The position numbers and the translations under genes are program-made. A stretch of DNA of 64,000 bases from Oscillospiraceae bacterium Zagget12 (GTDB lineage Bacteria; Bacillota; Clostridia; UBA1381), in the NCBI GenBank assembly GCA_001941225.1, contig MSHM01000040.1:1-64000 (forward strand), given 5' to 3'. Each line of letters opens with the position of its first letter. Positions within the stretch are counted from its first letter, which is position 1. Below, piece after piece: positions 9,199-17,688 of this stretch. The notes under the pieces are model-generated. The model was not told the origin of the DNA. It worked only from the letters and a program-made list of their open reading frames with translations, and did no database searches.

Positions 9199-9472
9199 AG
9201 CAAATGCCCTTGGGGACGGCTATTTTGCAAAAGACAAACGAAAAAAGGATACATAAAGCGCAAATCGGTCAAAAGATAAGCGCACACTTAGTTATATTAT
9301 TGTTTTCAGGCGCGCGGCGTTTGAAAGGCAATGGCAATATAATATAAAATCAAATTTTAAGACATCGTTGCCGCCGGCGGCAGCGATTGTACGAAAAATT
9401 TGAAAAAGGCGGCTTGCATAGCGCAGAGCAAAGCAAGCGGTCTGCAAAATAATCGCTACAGGAGGTAGAACA
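9199..9472 (+). other. Long structured leader of the exporter operon
   Basis: No convincing gene lies here. The leader holds a nearly perfect 24-bp palindrome at 9364-9387 (ATCGTTGCCGCC against GGCGGCAGCGAT, one mismatch that is a G-U pair in RNA) and a weaker hairpin with GCTTGC (9412-9417) and GCAAGC (9433-9438). The AGGAGG ribosome binding site of the adaptor gene follows at about 9462. No known riboswitch consensus was recognised. Confidence 0.45.
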
Positions 9473-11863
9473 ATGGCAAAGTCAAAGAAAAAAGATGTTG
9501 CGGAAATACCCAATACCGCGGCAGAAAACGAGGAAAACGCATTTGCCGAACAGTTTGAAGAGAACGAGGAGGCTCCGCCGCAGGAGGGTTTCAGCGGCGA
9601 GGAGGACGATGATGCGGAGTACGCAAAGTACGAAAAGGAGCAAAAGAAAAAGCGCCGTAAGAAGATAATTATAATCGGCGCGGCAGGACTTGTAGTTTTG
9701 CTTATCGCGGGAATCTTTATCATAAAGACGATTATTGATTCTAAAAACGCGAATCAGATAAACTATACAGATGTTGCGGTGTCAAGACAGACTATTTCTA
9801 ACACCATAACCGGCTCGTCCTATGTTGAGCCAAACGATTCGTACAGTGTTATGACTATGACATCGGGTGAGATTACGGCGGACTACTTCAGTGAGGGCGA
9901 TACCGTTTCAAAGGACGATAAGCTCTATCAGTTTGAGGACGACGACGCTCAGGACAGCGTTACACAGGCTGAGAACAGTCTGCTTACGGCTCAGCAGAAT
10001 TACGCTGACGCGGTAAGAAGTAAGTCGGAAACTATTCAGTCCAACAGCAATAGTATGAAGAGCGCGCAGAACTCTCTTGAAAAAGCGCTTATTTCACTTA
10101 ACGAGGCGCAGGACACCGTTGACGATCAATACGTAACGGCGGACTTCTCGGGCAAGGTAAGCTCGGTAAGCGTTAAAGAGGGCGACGAGATAAATAACGG
10201 CTCGGCGATTGCTACGATATACGACGATTCTACGATGAAGATAAGACTTCCGTTTAACGAGTACGACGCGGCGGGCTTATATGTAGGCGCGGCGGCGGAG
10301 GTTTCTGTCGTAGGTACGGGAGAAACGATTTACGGAACCGTGACGGACGTGTCAAACGCGGCAGTTGCGTCAAGCTCAAACACAATGGTAATATACGCGA
10401 CGATTGAGGTTACAAACCCCGGCGCGCTTGATGAGGACGATACGGGAAGTGCCGTTGTAAACGGCGTGGCGTGCGCGGACACAGCAAAATTTGAATATAA
10501 GAGCGAAAAGACGATAACATCGAATGTGTCCGGCACCGTTAAAAATCTTTACGTAGACACCGGAAGTTCTGTATACGCTGGTCAGCAGATTGCGTACGTA
10601 TATTCTGAATCGGCTGAAAATTCGTTGAAGTCGGCACAGCTTTCCTACAGCGACGCTATATTGTCGATGCAAAATCAGGTTTTGAACGATAATACGTATT
10701 CACAGGATTCACAAATACTTTCGGCGCAGGTTTCGCTTGAAAACGCACAGCTTAATTTAAAGCAGGCACAGGAAAAGGTTGAGGATTACACCGTAACGTC
10801 GCCTATCGACGGAACGGTTGTTACAAAGAATGCCAAGGCGGGCGACACAATAGACTCATCGAACAGCTCCGAGGCACTTTGCGTAATCTACGACCTGTCG
10901 TGCATTAAGCTCTTTATAGAGGTTGACGAAACAGAGGTTGGACTTGTAAAGGTAGGACAGAAAGCGACAGTTACCGCATCGACCACGGACGACGTATTCG
11001 AGGGTGAGGTTATAAAGGTTCCGGTTGACGGTACATATTCAAACGGTGTTACGACGTATTTGGTTGAAATTCAGGTTGACGAATACGGCGATCTTCTTCC
11101 GGGTATGAATGTTGACGTTGCAATAACCGTTGAAGAATCGATTGATACTCTTGTAGTACCTTTGAACGCGGTCAACAGCGGCGACATAGTATTCGTTAAG
11201 GATACCGGCAAGACATATGAAAACGACGTTACCGATTTGCTCAATGCCGGCGCGGATGCGATAGCGGAGGCTGCGGAAAATGCCGCAGATGAGAAATCGG
11301 ACGGTAAGGATTCTAAGAATGATGAAGCCGATTCCGATGCGGAGCCTTCGGCAAGCGGAACACCCGAACGCGGTGAACGCGGTGAACGCGGCGGAATGCC
11401 TAACACAAGCGGAGCACCTGAGGGCGATATGCCTGAGGGCGGAATGCCTTTGGCAAGCGGAGCACCCGATATGAATGAAACCGGCGATTTGCAGGCGGGC
11501 ACCGAATACGCGGCAGGAGCAAGCGAAGATGATGAAGATGACGGCGTCTTTACGATAGATTACTCAAGTCTGCCGAGAAACCTTGAGGTTCCCGACGGCT
11601 ACAGAGCGGTAGTCGTTGAGCTTGGTATAAACGACGACGATTATATAGAAATACTTTCGGGTCTTGATGAAGGCGACGAGGTAAGAACCCTTGATACTAT
11701 GTCGTCCAGCGCGGGCGCGTCGTTCGGCGGCGGCAACAGCGAAGAAAGCGGCTTGTCCTTGCCTATTAGCGGCGGAATGTCCGGCGGCATGGGCGGCGGA
11801 ATGTCCGGCGGCGGCATGGGCGGCGGAATGTCCGGCGGCGGCATGGGCGGCGGCATGCGCTAA
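9473..11863 (+). CDS. HlyD/MacA-type membrane fusion protein of an ABC exporter
   Basis: A 796-residue adaptor with a charged cytoplasmic N-terminus, one membrane segment at residues 65-87 and a large extracellular part. That part contains biotinyl-lipoyl-like halves, a coiled-coil hairpin rich in Gln/Asn/Ser (about 155-215 and 380-430), and beta-barrel repeats seen in YTVTSPIDGTVVTKNAKAGD. It probably links the MacB-like ATPase and permease encoded immediately downstream to the surface. Its length well exceeds the usual 350-450 residues because of an Asp/Glu- and Pro/Gly/Met-rich insertion near 595-690 and a tail of GGM repeats at the C-terminus. The transported substrate cannot be read from the sequence. 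Confidence 0.85.
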   Translation: MAKSKKKDVAEIPNTAAENEENAFAEQFEENEEAPPQEGFSGEEDDDAEYAKYEKEQKKKRRKKIIIIGAAGLVVLLIAGIFIIKTIIDSKNANQINYTDVAVSRQTISNTITGSSYVEPNDSYSVMTMTSGEITADYFSEGDTVSKDDKLYQFEDDDAQDSVTQAENSLLTAQQNYADAVRSKSETIQSNSNSMKSAQNSLEKALISLNEAQDTVDDQYVTADFSGKVSSVSVKEGDEINNGSAIATIYDDSTMKIRLPFNEYDAAGLYVGAAAEVSVVGTGETIYGTVTDVSNAAVASSSNTMVIYATIEVTNPGALDEDDTGSAVVNGVACADTAKFEYKSEKTITSNVSGTVKNLYVDTGSSVYAGQQIAYVYSESAENSLKSAQLSYSDAILSMQNQVLNDNTYSQDSQILSAQVSLENAQLNLKQAQEKVEDYTVTSPIDGTVVTKNAKAGDTIDSSNSSEALCVIYDLSCIKLFIEVDETEVGLVKVGQKATVTASTTDDVFEGEVIKVPVDGTYSNGVTTYLVEIQVDEYGDLLPGMNVDVAITVEESIDTLVVPLNAVNSGDIVFVKDTGKTYENDVTDLLNAGADAIAEAAENAADEKSDGKDSKNDEADSDAEPSASGTPERGERGERGGMPNTSGAPEGDMPEGGMPLASGAPDMNETGDLQAGTEYAAGASEDDEDDGVFTIDYSSLPRNLEVPDGYRAVVVELGINDDDYIEILSGLDEGDEVRTLDTMSSSAGASFGGGNSEESGLSLPISGGMSGGMGGGMSGGGMGGGMSGGGMGGGMR

Positions 11864-11879
11864 ACCGGAGGTGATTTGA

Positions 11880-12644
11880 ATGCCTACACCATTGGTAGAA
11901 ATGAAGGACGTTTACAAAATTTATCATATGGGCGACACGGACGTTCACGCGCTTGACGGAATATCGATGACGATAAACAAGGGCGAGTTTGTGGCAATAG
12001 TCGGACAGTCCGGCTCCGGTAAATCGACCTGTATGAATATAATAGGCTGCCTTGACGTCGCTACAAAGGGCGAATATAAGCTCAACGGTCGTTCCATAAA
12101 GAATTATTCGCAAGACGAGCTTGCGGAAATAAGAAATAAGATGCTCGGATTTATATTCCAGCAGTACAATCTTTTGACAAAGCTTACCGTGCTTGAAAAT
12201 GTTAAGCTCCCGCTCCTATACGCAGGACTTAAGGAATCCGAACAGAGAAAGCGCGCTTTAAAGTCGCTCGAGAGAGTCGGCTTGAAGTCAAAGGCGGGTA
12301 ACTACCCGTCCCAGCTTTCCGGCGGTCAGCAGCAGAGAGTATCGATAGCGAGGGCGCTTGCGGGCGACCCCTCGGTTATCCTTGCCGACGAGCCTACGGG
12401 CGCGTTGGACTCGAGAACGGGTCGTGAGGTAATGCTATTCTTGCGGCAGCTCAACCGCGAGGGCAACACAATTATTCTTATAACACACGATAACTCAATC
12501 GCGGCAATCGCAAAAAGAGTTATAAGAATAACCGACGGCAGAATAGTTTACGACGGTCCCGCCGAGGGCGATTTGACAATAATGCATCAGCACGGTGCCG
12601 GCGAGGAATCCGTTGATGATGAAAAAGCAAAGGGGGCGACTTGA
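11880..12644 (+). CDS. MacB/LolD-type ABC transporter ATP-binding protein
   Basis: A 254-residue ATPase with Walker A GQSGSGKST at residues 42-50, a Q-loop in FIFQQYNLL, the signature LSGGQQQR near 143, Walker B ILADEPTGALD near 165 and a switch His in ITHDN. It belongs to the MacB/LolD/FtsE clade that powers mechanotransmission-type exporters. It starts 16 bases after the adaptor gene with GGAGGTGA upstream and is followed directly by the permease. The C-terminal 20 residues are an acidic extension. Confidence 0.93.
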   Translation: MPTPLVEMKDVYKIYHMGDTDVHALDGISMTINKGEFVAIVGQSGSGKSTCMNIIGCLDVATKGEYKLNGRSIKNYSQDELAEIRNKMLGFIFQQYNLLTKLTVLENVKLPLLYAGLKESEQRKRALKSLERVGLKSKAGNYPSQLSGGQQQRVSIARALAGDPSVILADEPTGALDSRTGREVMLFLRQLNREGNTIILITHDNSIAAIAKRVIRITDGRIVYDGPAEGDLTIMHQHGAGEESVDDEKAKGAT

Positions 12645-13820
12645 TTGTTTGCAAAATGTTTTGAAATGGCGCTCTCAAGTGTCCTCAGCAATAAATTGAG
12701 GTCGGCTCTTACGATGCTCGGTATCGTAATCGGTATCACGGCGGTTATCGCTCTTACGAGCCTTATGTCCGAACTTACCGGCACCGTTACCGAAGCCTTT
12801 GAGGAAATGGGAATGGAGTCGATAATGGTTTCGATACAGAGCCGTGCATCGACAAAGACACTTCCGATAGAGGACGTTGAGGAGCTTATGAATGAAAATT
12901 CGGATATTATCGCCGGATTTTCACCTACGGTATCTATGCCGGCATATATGAAAGATCCCGAGGATAACAGCACAATATCCTCAACGGCAACCGGTATAAA
13001 CGAGCAGTATCTCTCTCTTAAGGGTTATAACATAGAGTACGGACGCGAGCTTACCTATATTGATATAGAGCGTCAAATGAAGGTCTGCATTATAGGCACG
13101 TATGTCGCGCAGAATATGTTCGGCGGCGACGCGCTGGGACAGACGCTCCAGATTACGGGTACTCCGTATACGGTAGTCGGAATTATAGAGGAGCAGGACG
13201 ACTCAACCGAGGGTTCGTCCGATGACGTTATCTATGTTCCCTACACGCTTGCGATGCACACAACCAAAACAAACACCATCTCAAGCTATGTTATATACAC
13301 AACCTCGCAGGAAACTGTTGAGGAGGCGGAAACCTTGATAAAGAATATGTGCTATAAGGCAATCGGTGACGATGATTATTATACCGTTACGGCAATGAAA
13401 TCTGTTGCGGACAGCTTGATGGAAATCCTTGAGCGAATGCAGCTTATGCTTATAGCTATAGCGGGTATTTCGCTTGTGGTTGCGGGTATCGGAATAATGA
13501 ACATTATGCTTGTTTCGGTAACAGAGCGTACAAGAGAAATAGGTATCAGAAAAGCGCTTGGCGCAAAACAGGGAAGTATACTTACGCAGTTTGTAATCGA
13601 GGCGGGTATGCTGAGCTGCGTGGGCGGAGTTATAGGTATCGTGCTTGGCTCGATGCTCGCAATATTTGTCGGAAATCTGTTGGGAATGGAAGTTTTGCCG
13701 ACAGCGTCCTCAATCGCCGTATCGTTCTCGGTATCGACGGCGATAGGAGTATTCTTCGGCTTTATGCCCGCGAGAAAAGCAGCGGTATTGAACCCGATAG
13801 ATGCTTTGAGATATGATTAA
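12645..13820 (+). CDS. MacB/FtsX-type ABC transporter permease
   Basis: A 391-residue permease with the MacB layout: a first membrane helix at about residues 18-40, a periplasmic-core-like extracellular domain, then three helices near 265-295, 312-345 and 352-375. TREIGIRKALGAKQ before helix three and the closing NPIDALRYD are family hallmarks. The start is a TTG placed directly after the TGA of the ATPase gene (TGATTG), with AGGGGG about nine bases upstream; no ATG fits. The ATPase and permease would form a homodimeric exporter with the adaptor. Confidence 0.9.
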   Translation: MFAKCFEMALSSVLSNKLRSALTMLGIVIGITAVIALTSLMSELTGTVTEAFEEMGMESIMVSIQSRASTKTLPIEDVEELMNENSDIIAGFSPTVSMPAYMKDPEDNSTISSTATGINEQYLSLKGYNIEYGRELTYIDIERQMKVCIIGTYVAQNMFGGDALGQTLQITGTPYTVVGIIEEQDDSTEGSSDDVIYVPYTLAMHTTKTNTISSYVIYTTSQETVEEAETLIKNMCYKAIGDDDYYTVTAMKSVADSLMEILERMQLMLIAIAGISLVVAGIGIMNIMLVSVTERTREIGIRKALGAKQGSILTQFVIEAGMLSCVGGVIGIVLGSMLAIFVGNLLGMEVLPTASSIAVSFSVSTAIGVFFGFMPARKAAVLNPIDALRYD

Positions 13821-13838
13821 TTAGGAAGGAAAATGTAT

Positions 13839-16292
13839 ATGAAAAAGATAATTTCTATTATACTGACAGCCGTGATGCTGATAGCAGCCGTTCCGGTAAT
13901 GGCAGATTGGGACAATGACGAGGATATAATGTCACTGCTGTCGGAATTAAATATAATGGTCGGCGACAGCGACGGAAATCTGCGCTTGGACGATTACGTT
14001 TCCAGAGCGGAATTCGCAAAAATCGCGGTAGCGTCGTCAAGCTACAAAAACACCGTAGCGTCGGGACTTAAGGTATCGCCGTTTAAAGACGTTACCTATA
14101 GTCACTGGTCGGCTGCGTATGTAAAGGCGGCTGTTTCTGCGGGAATTGTTTCCGGATACCTTGACGGAACATTTAAACCCGATAACAGTGTTTCCTATGA
14201 GGAAGCAATTACAATGATACTTAAGGTATTGGGATACACCGATGATGATTTCGGAGTTTCCTATCCTTACGGACAAATAGGTCTTGCGGAAAATCTTGAG
14301 CTTACAAAGAATGTGGACGCGGTTCAGGGCGAGGCGCTTACAAGACGTCAAGTGGCAAACCTTGTATATAACGCGCTAAACACCAAAATGAAGGATTCCT
14401 CGAGTAAGCTTATCACCATTTTCGACTGCGAGGTTATAGAGGGCGTTACGATTATAGCGTCGCATAACGAGGACAGCTCGCTCGGAACCGATAAGATATA
14501 CACAACTGCGGGAACATATGAGTTTAACGATAATTTCGACAGCGATTATGTCGGCAGACGCGGAGATATAGTTATAAAGAACGGCGATGATTTCGTTTCG
14601 TTCACACCGCGCGACCAAACGGTGGAGGAATACACGGTTACAAACGTAATCGGTTCGGATACAATCCTTGACGGAGATATGTACGATATAAACTCAAACA
14701 CTACCGTTTACTATAAGTCAAGCACGCTTACATACGAATCGGCGGCGTCGGAGGCGTCTGCGGGAGATACGTTCAAGCTGTTCAAGAATTCAAGCGGCAG
14801 CGTTGATTACTGTATGCTGATTGCGCAGTCGTCGCAGCTTACAACGTCGGATTCCGTTAAGAAATATATCATCTATTCACTGCTTTCGGACGCTGTTATA
14901 TGCTATAATAACGGCAGCTTTGAACAGATAAATATTACGGACGGAACAACCTGCTATAAGGACAGCACAAAGAGCACATACGGCTCCGTAAAGAGCAGTA
15001 TGGCAATGGGCGATATACTTTACGTAAAGATGAACGGCAGCAGCATCGACTATGTAAGCTATGAAGAGGGCAATATGGAAGGTCCTATCAGAGTTACAAG
15101 CTCAAGCTGGTTGTCTAACTTCACAACCAACGGTTCAACCGCTATAATGCGCAACGGTACAAAGGTAACATCATCGGATATTCAGACGAATGATATTATC
15201 TATTACAGCGAGGATCTGAATATGATACTTGCTTACACGGATAAGGTAACGGGTATTTATGAAAAGGCATCGCCCACAAAGGATTCGCCGACAACAATTA
15301 CCGTTTCAGGCACAGAGTATACAATAGAGAGCGTAGAGGCGTTCAACGCGCTGTCATCAAGCGGCGACATCGCTTACGGCGATACGGTAACTCTCCTGCT
15401 CGGCAGAACCGGCGAGGTAGCGGGCGTAATAAGCGGAAACGACACAAGCATCACCGCCACCGGATTTGTTATCGAAACGGGTAAAAAGGACTTCTCCAAC
15501 TCGGACGGAACGACATATTCAAGCTATTACGTAAGGCTTGTCACACCTGACGGAACCGAGAACGAATACACAACAAGCTCCGATTGCAGCTCGCTTAAAT
15601 GCGCCGTTGTACGCGTAACCTTTAAAGACGGAAAAGCAAACCTGTCAAAACAAACAGGATATAATTCCGTATCGGGCAAGGTAAGCTATTCAAAGGGTAC
15701 AATAGGCAGTACGGAGCTGGCTGACGACGTTAATATTCTTGACACCGTCGGCACATACAGCGATGATGTTGCGATGTATTCCAAGATTTACACCCAAAGA
15801 ATCGACGGCGTAACAATAAGCACATCAAGCGTATTGTATTATTCAATGAATACAGCCGGCGAGATTGACGAGCTTATACTCAGAGATGTAACGGGCGACT
15901 CTTATGATTACGGTCTTGTTCTGAAAGCCGACACGACAAATAAGTCGTACACCATAGATATAGACGGCTCGCAGAGCACATACACAACGTCCTTCTCGAC
16001 AAGCACCACGGGACCGTATAAATTCAGAATGGACAGCTCGGGAATTGATTATATGATAGCGCTTACGCAACATTCAAGCAATATAAGCGAGCTTACCACC
16101 ACAACGGCTACAATATCAAAGCAGGAGTATCTTTTGAGCGATAAGGTTGTTGTATATGAAAAGACGGGAGTCAGCTCATATATGAAGATAAGCCTTAACG
16201 ACGCAATAAACGGAGATTACAGTAAGCTTACCGCGTATTACGATAAGGCTCAGACCTCCGGAGGAAGAATCCGTGTTATAATAGCTCAGTAA
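13839..16292 (+). CDS. SLH-domain surface protein in the exporter operon
   Basis: An 817-residue exported protein. The ATG at 13839 gives a compact signal peptide (MKKIISIILTAVML, cleaved near residue 22) and correct spacing from GGAAGG; an ATG at 13833 is too close to it. Residues 30-180 carry S-layer homology repeats, seen as DYVSRAEFAKIAV, FKDVTYSHWSAAYVKAAVSAGIVSG and GEALTRRQVANLVYNAL, which anchor proteins to pyruvylated wall polymers. The rest is beta-rich, Ser/Thr-rich and unassigned. The gene begins only 18 bases after the permease, so it is probably co-transcribed with the exporter. Confidence 0.85.
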   Translation: MKKIISIILTAVMLIAAVPVMADWDNDEDIMSLLSELNIMVGDSDGNLRLDDYVSRAEFAKIAVASSSYKNTVASGLKVSPFKDVTYSHWSAAYVKAAVSAGIVSGYLDGTFKPDNSVSYEEAITMILKVLGYTDDDFGVSYPYGQIGLAENLELTKNVDAVQGEALTRRQVANLVYNALNTKMKDSSSKLITIFDCEVIEGVTIIASHNEDSSLGTDKIYTTAGTYEFNDNFDSDYVGRRGDIVIKNGDDFVSFTPRDQTVEEYTVTNVIGSDTILDGDMYDINSNTTVYYKSSTLTYESAASEASAGDTFKLFKNSSGSVDYCMLIAQSSQLTTSDSVKKYIIYSLLSDAVICYNNGSFEQINITDGTTCYKDSTKSTYGSVKSSMAMGDILYVKMNGSSIDYVSYEEGNMEGPIRVTSSSWLSNFTTNGSTAIMRNGTKVTSSDIQTNDIIYYSEDLNMILAYTDKVTGIYEKASPTKDSPTTITVSGTEYTIESVEAFNALSSSGDIAYGDTVTLLLGRTGEVAGVISGNDTSITATGFVIETGKKDFSNSDGTTYSSYYVRLVTPDGTENEYTTSSDCSSLKCAVVRVTFKDGKANLSKQTGYNSVSGKVSYSKGTIGSTELADDVNILDTVGTYSDDVAMYSKIYTQRIDGVTISTSSVLYYSMNTAGEIDELILRDVTGDSYDYGLVLKADTTNKSYTIDIDGSQSTYTTSFSTSTTGPYKFRMDSSGIDYMIALTQHSSNISELTTTTATISKQEYLLSDKVVVYEKTGVSSYMKISLNDAINGDYSKLTAYYDKAQTSGGRIRVIIAQ

Positions 16293-16296
16293 ATTC

Positions 16297-16330
16297 AAAA
16301 AAGGCGTTCACATCTGTGAGCGCCTTTTTT
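16297..16330 (+). terminator. Terminator of the exporter-SLH operon
   Basis: AAAAAAGGCGTTCACA and TGTGAGCGCCTTTTTT form a long stem with a T-tract, starting four bases after the stop codon. Confidence 0.92.
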
Positions 16331-16356
16331 CTGTTGATAAATTGCCAAAGACGGAA

Positions 16357-16384
16357 ATGTTACAATATGTTACAAAATGTTACA
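16357..16384 (+). repeat. Three helically phased ATGTTACA repeats
   Basis: ATGTTACA occurs at 16357, 16367 and 16377, exactly 10 bases apart and therefore on one face of the helix. The last copy ends 36 bases before the -35 hexamer of the HD-gene promoter, a position suited to an activator. No binding factor is identified. Confidence 0.7.
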
Positions 16385-16420
16385 GAAGATTAAAAATAAA
16401 TAAATTAATAAGTCAAATTA

Positions 16421-16449
16421 TTGACATATTCGGGTCTTGATATTATAAT
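16421..16449 (+). promoter_or_regulatory. Consensus sigma-A promoter of the HD-domain operon
   Basis: TTGACA and TATAAT, both perfect hexamers, are separated by exactly 17 bases. The HD-domain gene starts about 58 bases further on. Confidence 0.85.
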
Positions 16450-16507
16450 AAGGGGTGTGGAAAAATATCGAAAATTGCTATCCTGCATATAAAGGCGGTA
16501 TAAATAA

Positions 16508-17014
16508 ATGAATTCTGTTTCGTATTGCTTACGCAATCTGTCCGAGAAGTCAAAGCTGCGCCGAATGGAGCGGTTTATTCAGCATGGAAATACCACCTGC
16601 CTTAAGCATACAATCGCGGTGGCATATTACAGCGTAAAGCTGGCAAACTTTTTCGGTATCGAATATAATAAGCACGCTCTTATACGCGGCGCGCTGCTGC
16701 ACGATTATTTTCTGTATGACTGGCACGACGGAGCAAAGGGCAGAAAAATACACGGATTTACTCATTCCGCAGCGGCTCTTTTTAATGCCGAGAGGGACTA
16801 TTTGCTCACCGATATTGAGCGCGATATTATAAAAAAGCATATGTTTCCGCTTACACCGGTTCCGCCGATGTGCCGAGAGGCGTGGATAGTATGCGCGGTG
16901 GATAAGCTATGCACGCTGTATGAAACCATTAAAAGACGGGACGCGTACTATGCGTTGGAAACCAAAAGAATAGGGGACTATGCGGAATTGTATAATGAGA
17001 TACGAATGATTTGA
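16508..17014 (+). CDS. HD-domain phosphohydrolase-like protein
   Basis: A 168-residue cytoplasmic protein with the HD-superfamily metal motif: a first His in CLKHTIAVA near residue 35, the HD pair in RGALLHDYFLYDWHD near 69, later His in IHGFTHSAA and IIKKHMFPL, and a final Asp in IVCAVDKLC. Members hydrolyse phosphate esters or nucleotides, but the substrate cannot be named. AAAGGCGG precedes the ATG. The next gene starts 16 bases downstream, so they form a two-gene operon. Confidence 0.8.
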   Translation: MNSVSYCLRNLSEKSKLRRMERFIQHGNTTCLKHTIAVAYYSVKLANFFGIEYNKHALIRGALLHDYFLYDWHDGAKGRKIHGFTHSAAALFNAERDYLLTDIERDIIKKHMFPLTPVPPMCREAWIVCAVDKLCTLYETIKRRDAYYALETKRIGDYAELYNEIRMI

Positions 17015-17030
17015 TTGGGGGAGATTAAAA

Positions 17031-17633
17031 ATGAATATATGCCGATATTTCCTGTGTTTTGCCGTATTCAGTTTTATAGGCTGGGCATATGAAACGGTAT
17101 ATTACACAATACAGCAGAGAAGATTTGTAAACGGCGGATTTTTAAGCACCTGCTTTTGTCCTATATACGGAATAGGCGCATTGCTTGACCTTATCCTGCT
17201 CGGCTGGATTGAAAACTCGTTCCTGCTCTTTTTGGCGGGAATGTTTGTGACAGGCTCTTTGGAATACTTCGTTTCATATTTACTGGAAAGACTGTTTCAC
17301 AAGCGTTGGTGGGATTACACAGGTTGGCCCTTGAACATAAACGGACGCGTTTGCATTTTCGGAGTGACGGCGTTCGGATTGTTCACGGTCGCACTGATTA
17401 AGGTTATTTTCCCGTTTACGATGGAAATTATAAATAATATGGGAATTTTGTCCGTATATATTATGTCGGCGGCGGTGGCGTTTGTAATGATAGCCGACAC
17501 GATAAAAACGATAAAGGATATGGACACCTCAAAGCTTTGGTATGTCGAGAAACAGTCGGAGATATTCTCAAATATCAAAACAGGTGAGGAAAGCGGCGTT
17601 GTGAGAAGAATAAAGGACGCGCTGAAAAGATAA
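17031..17633 (+). CDS. Putative ABC-transporter type IV family membrane protein (PF06541-like)
   Basis: A 200-residue membrane protein with about five helices. The N-terminal FSFIGWAYETVYY and the central WWDYTGWPLNINGRVC motifs identify the CmpB/PF06541 family, which is called a putative type IV ABC transporter although no substrate or ATPase is established. The cytoplasmic C-terminal tail is charged. GGGGGAG precedes the ATG. It is paired with the HD-domain gene, and the two products may act together on a small molecule, which is only inference. Confidence 0.75.
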   Translation: MNICRYFLCFAVFSFIGWAYETVYYTIQQRRFVNGGFLSTCFCPIYGIGALLDLILLGWIENSFLLFLAGMFVTGSLEYFVSYLLERLFHKRWWDYTGWPLNINGRVCIFGVTAFGLFTVALIKVIFPFTMEIINNMGILSVYIMSAAVAFVMIADTIKTIKDMDTSKLWYVEKQSEIFSNIKTGEESGVVRRIKDALKR

Positions 17634-17640
17634 GAAATAA

Positions 17641-17688
17641 AGCTGCCCATAGGTATATCAAAGGATATATCTGCGGGCAGCTGTTTTT
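17641..17688. terminator. Bidirectional terminator between convergent genes
   Basis: AGCTGCCC (17641-17648) pairs with GGGCAGCT (17675-17682), and GGTATATC with GATATATC inside, followed by a T-run. It lies between the PF06541-like gene and the recombinase gene and overlaps the latter's stop codon by two bases. Confidence 0.85.

Noticed and set aside
9111-9347. 78-codon open frame before the exporter operon
   Set aside because: Its start precedes the predicted promoter -35, it has no ribosome binding site, and the composition does not look coding.
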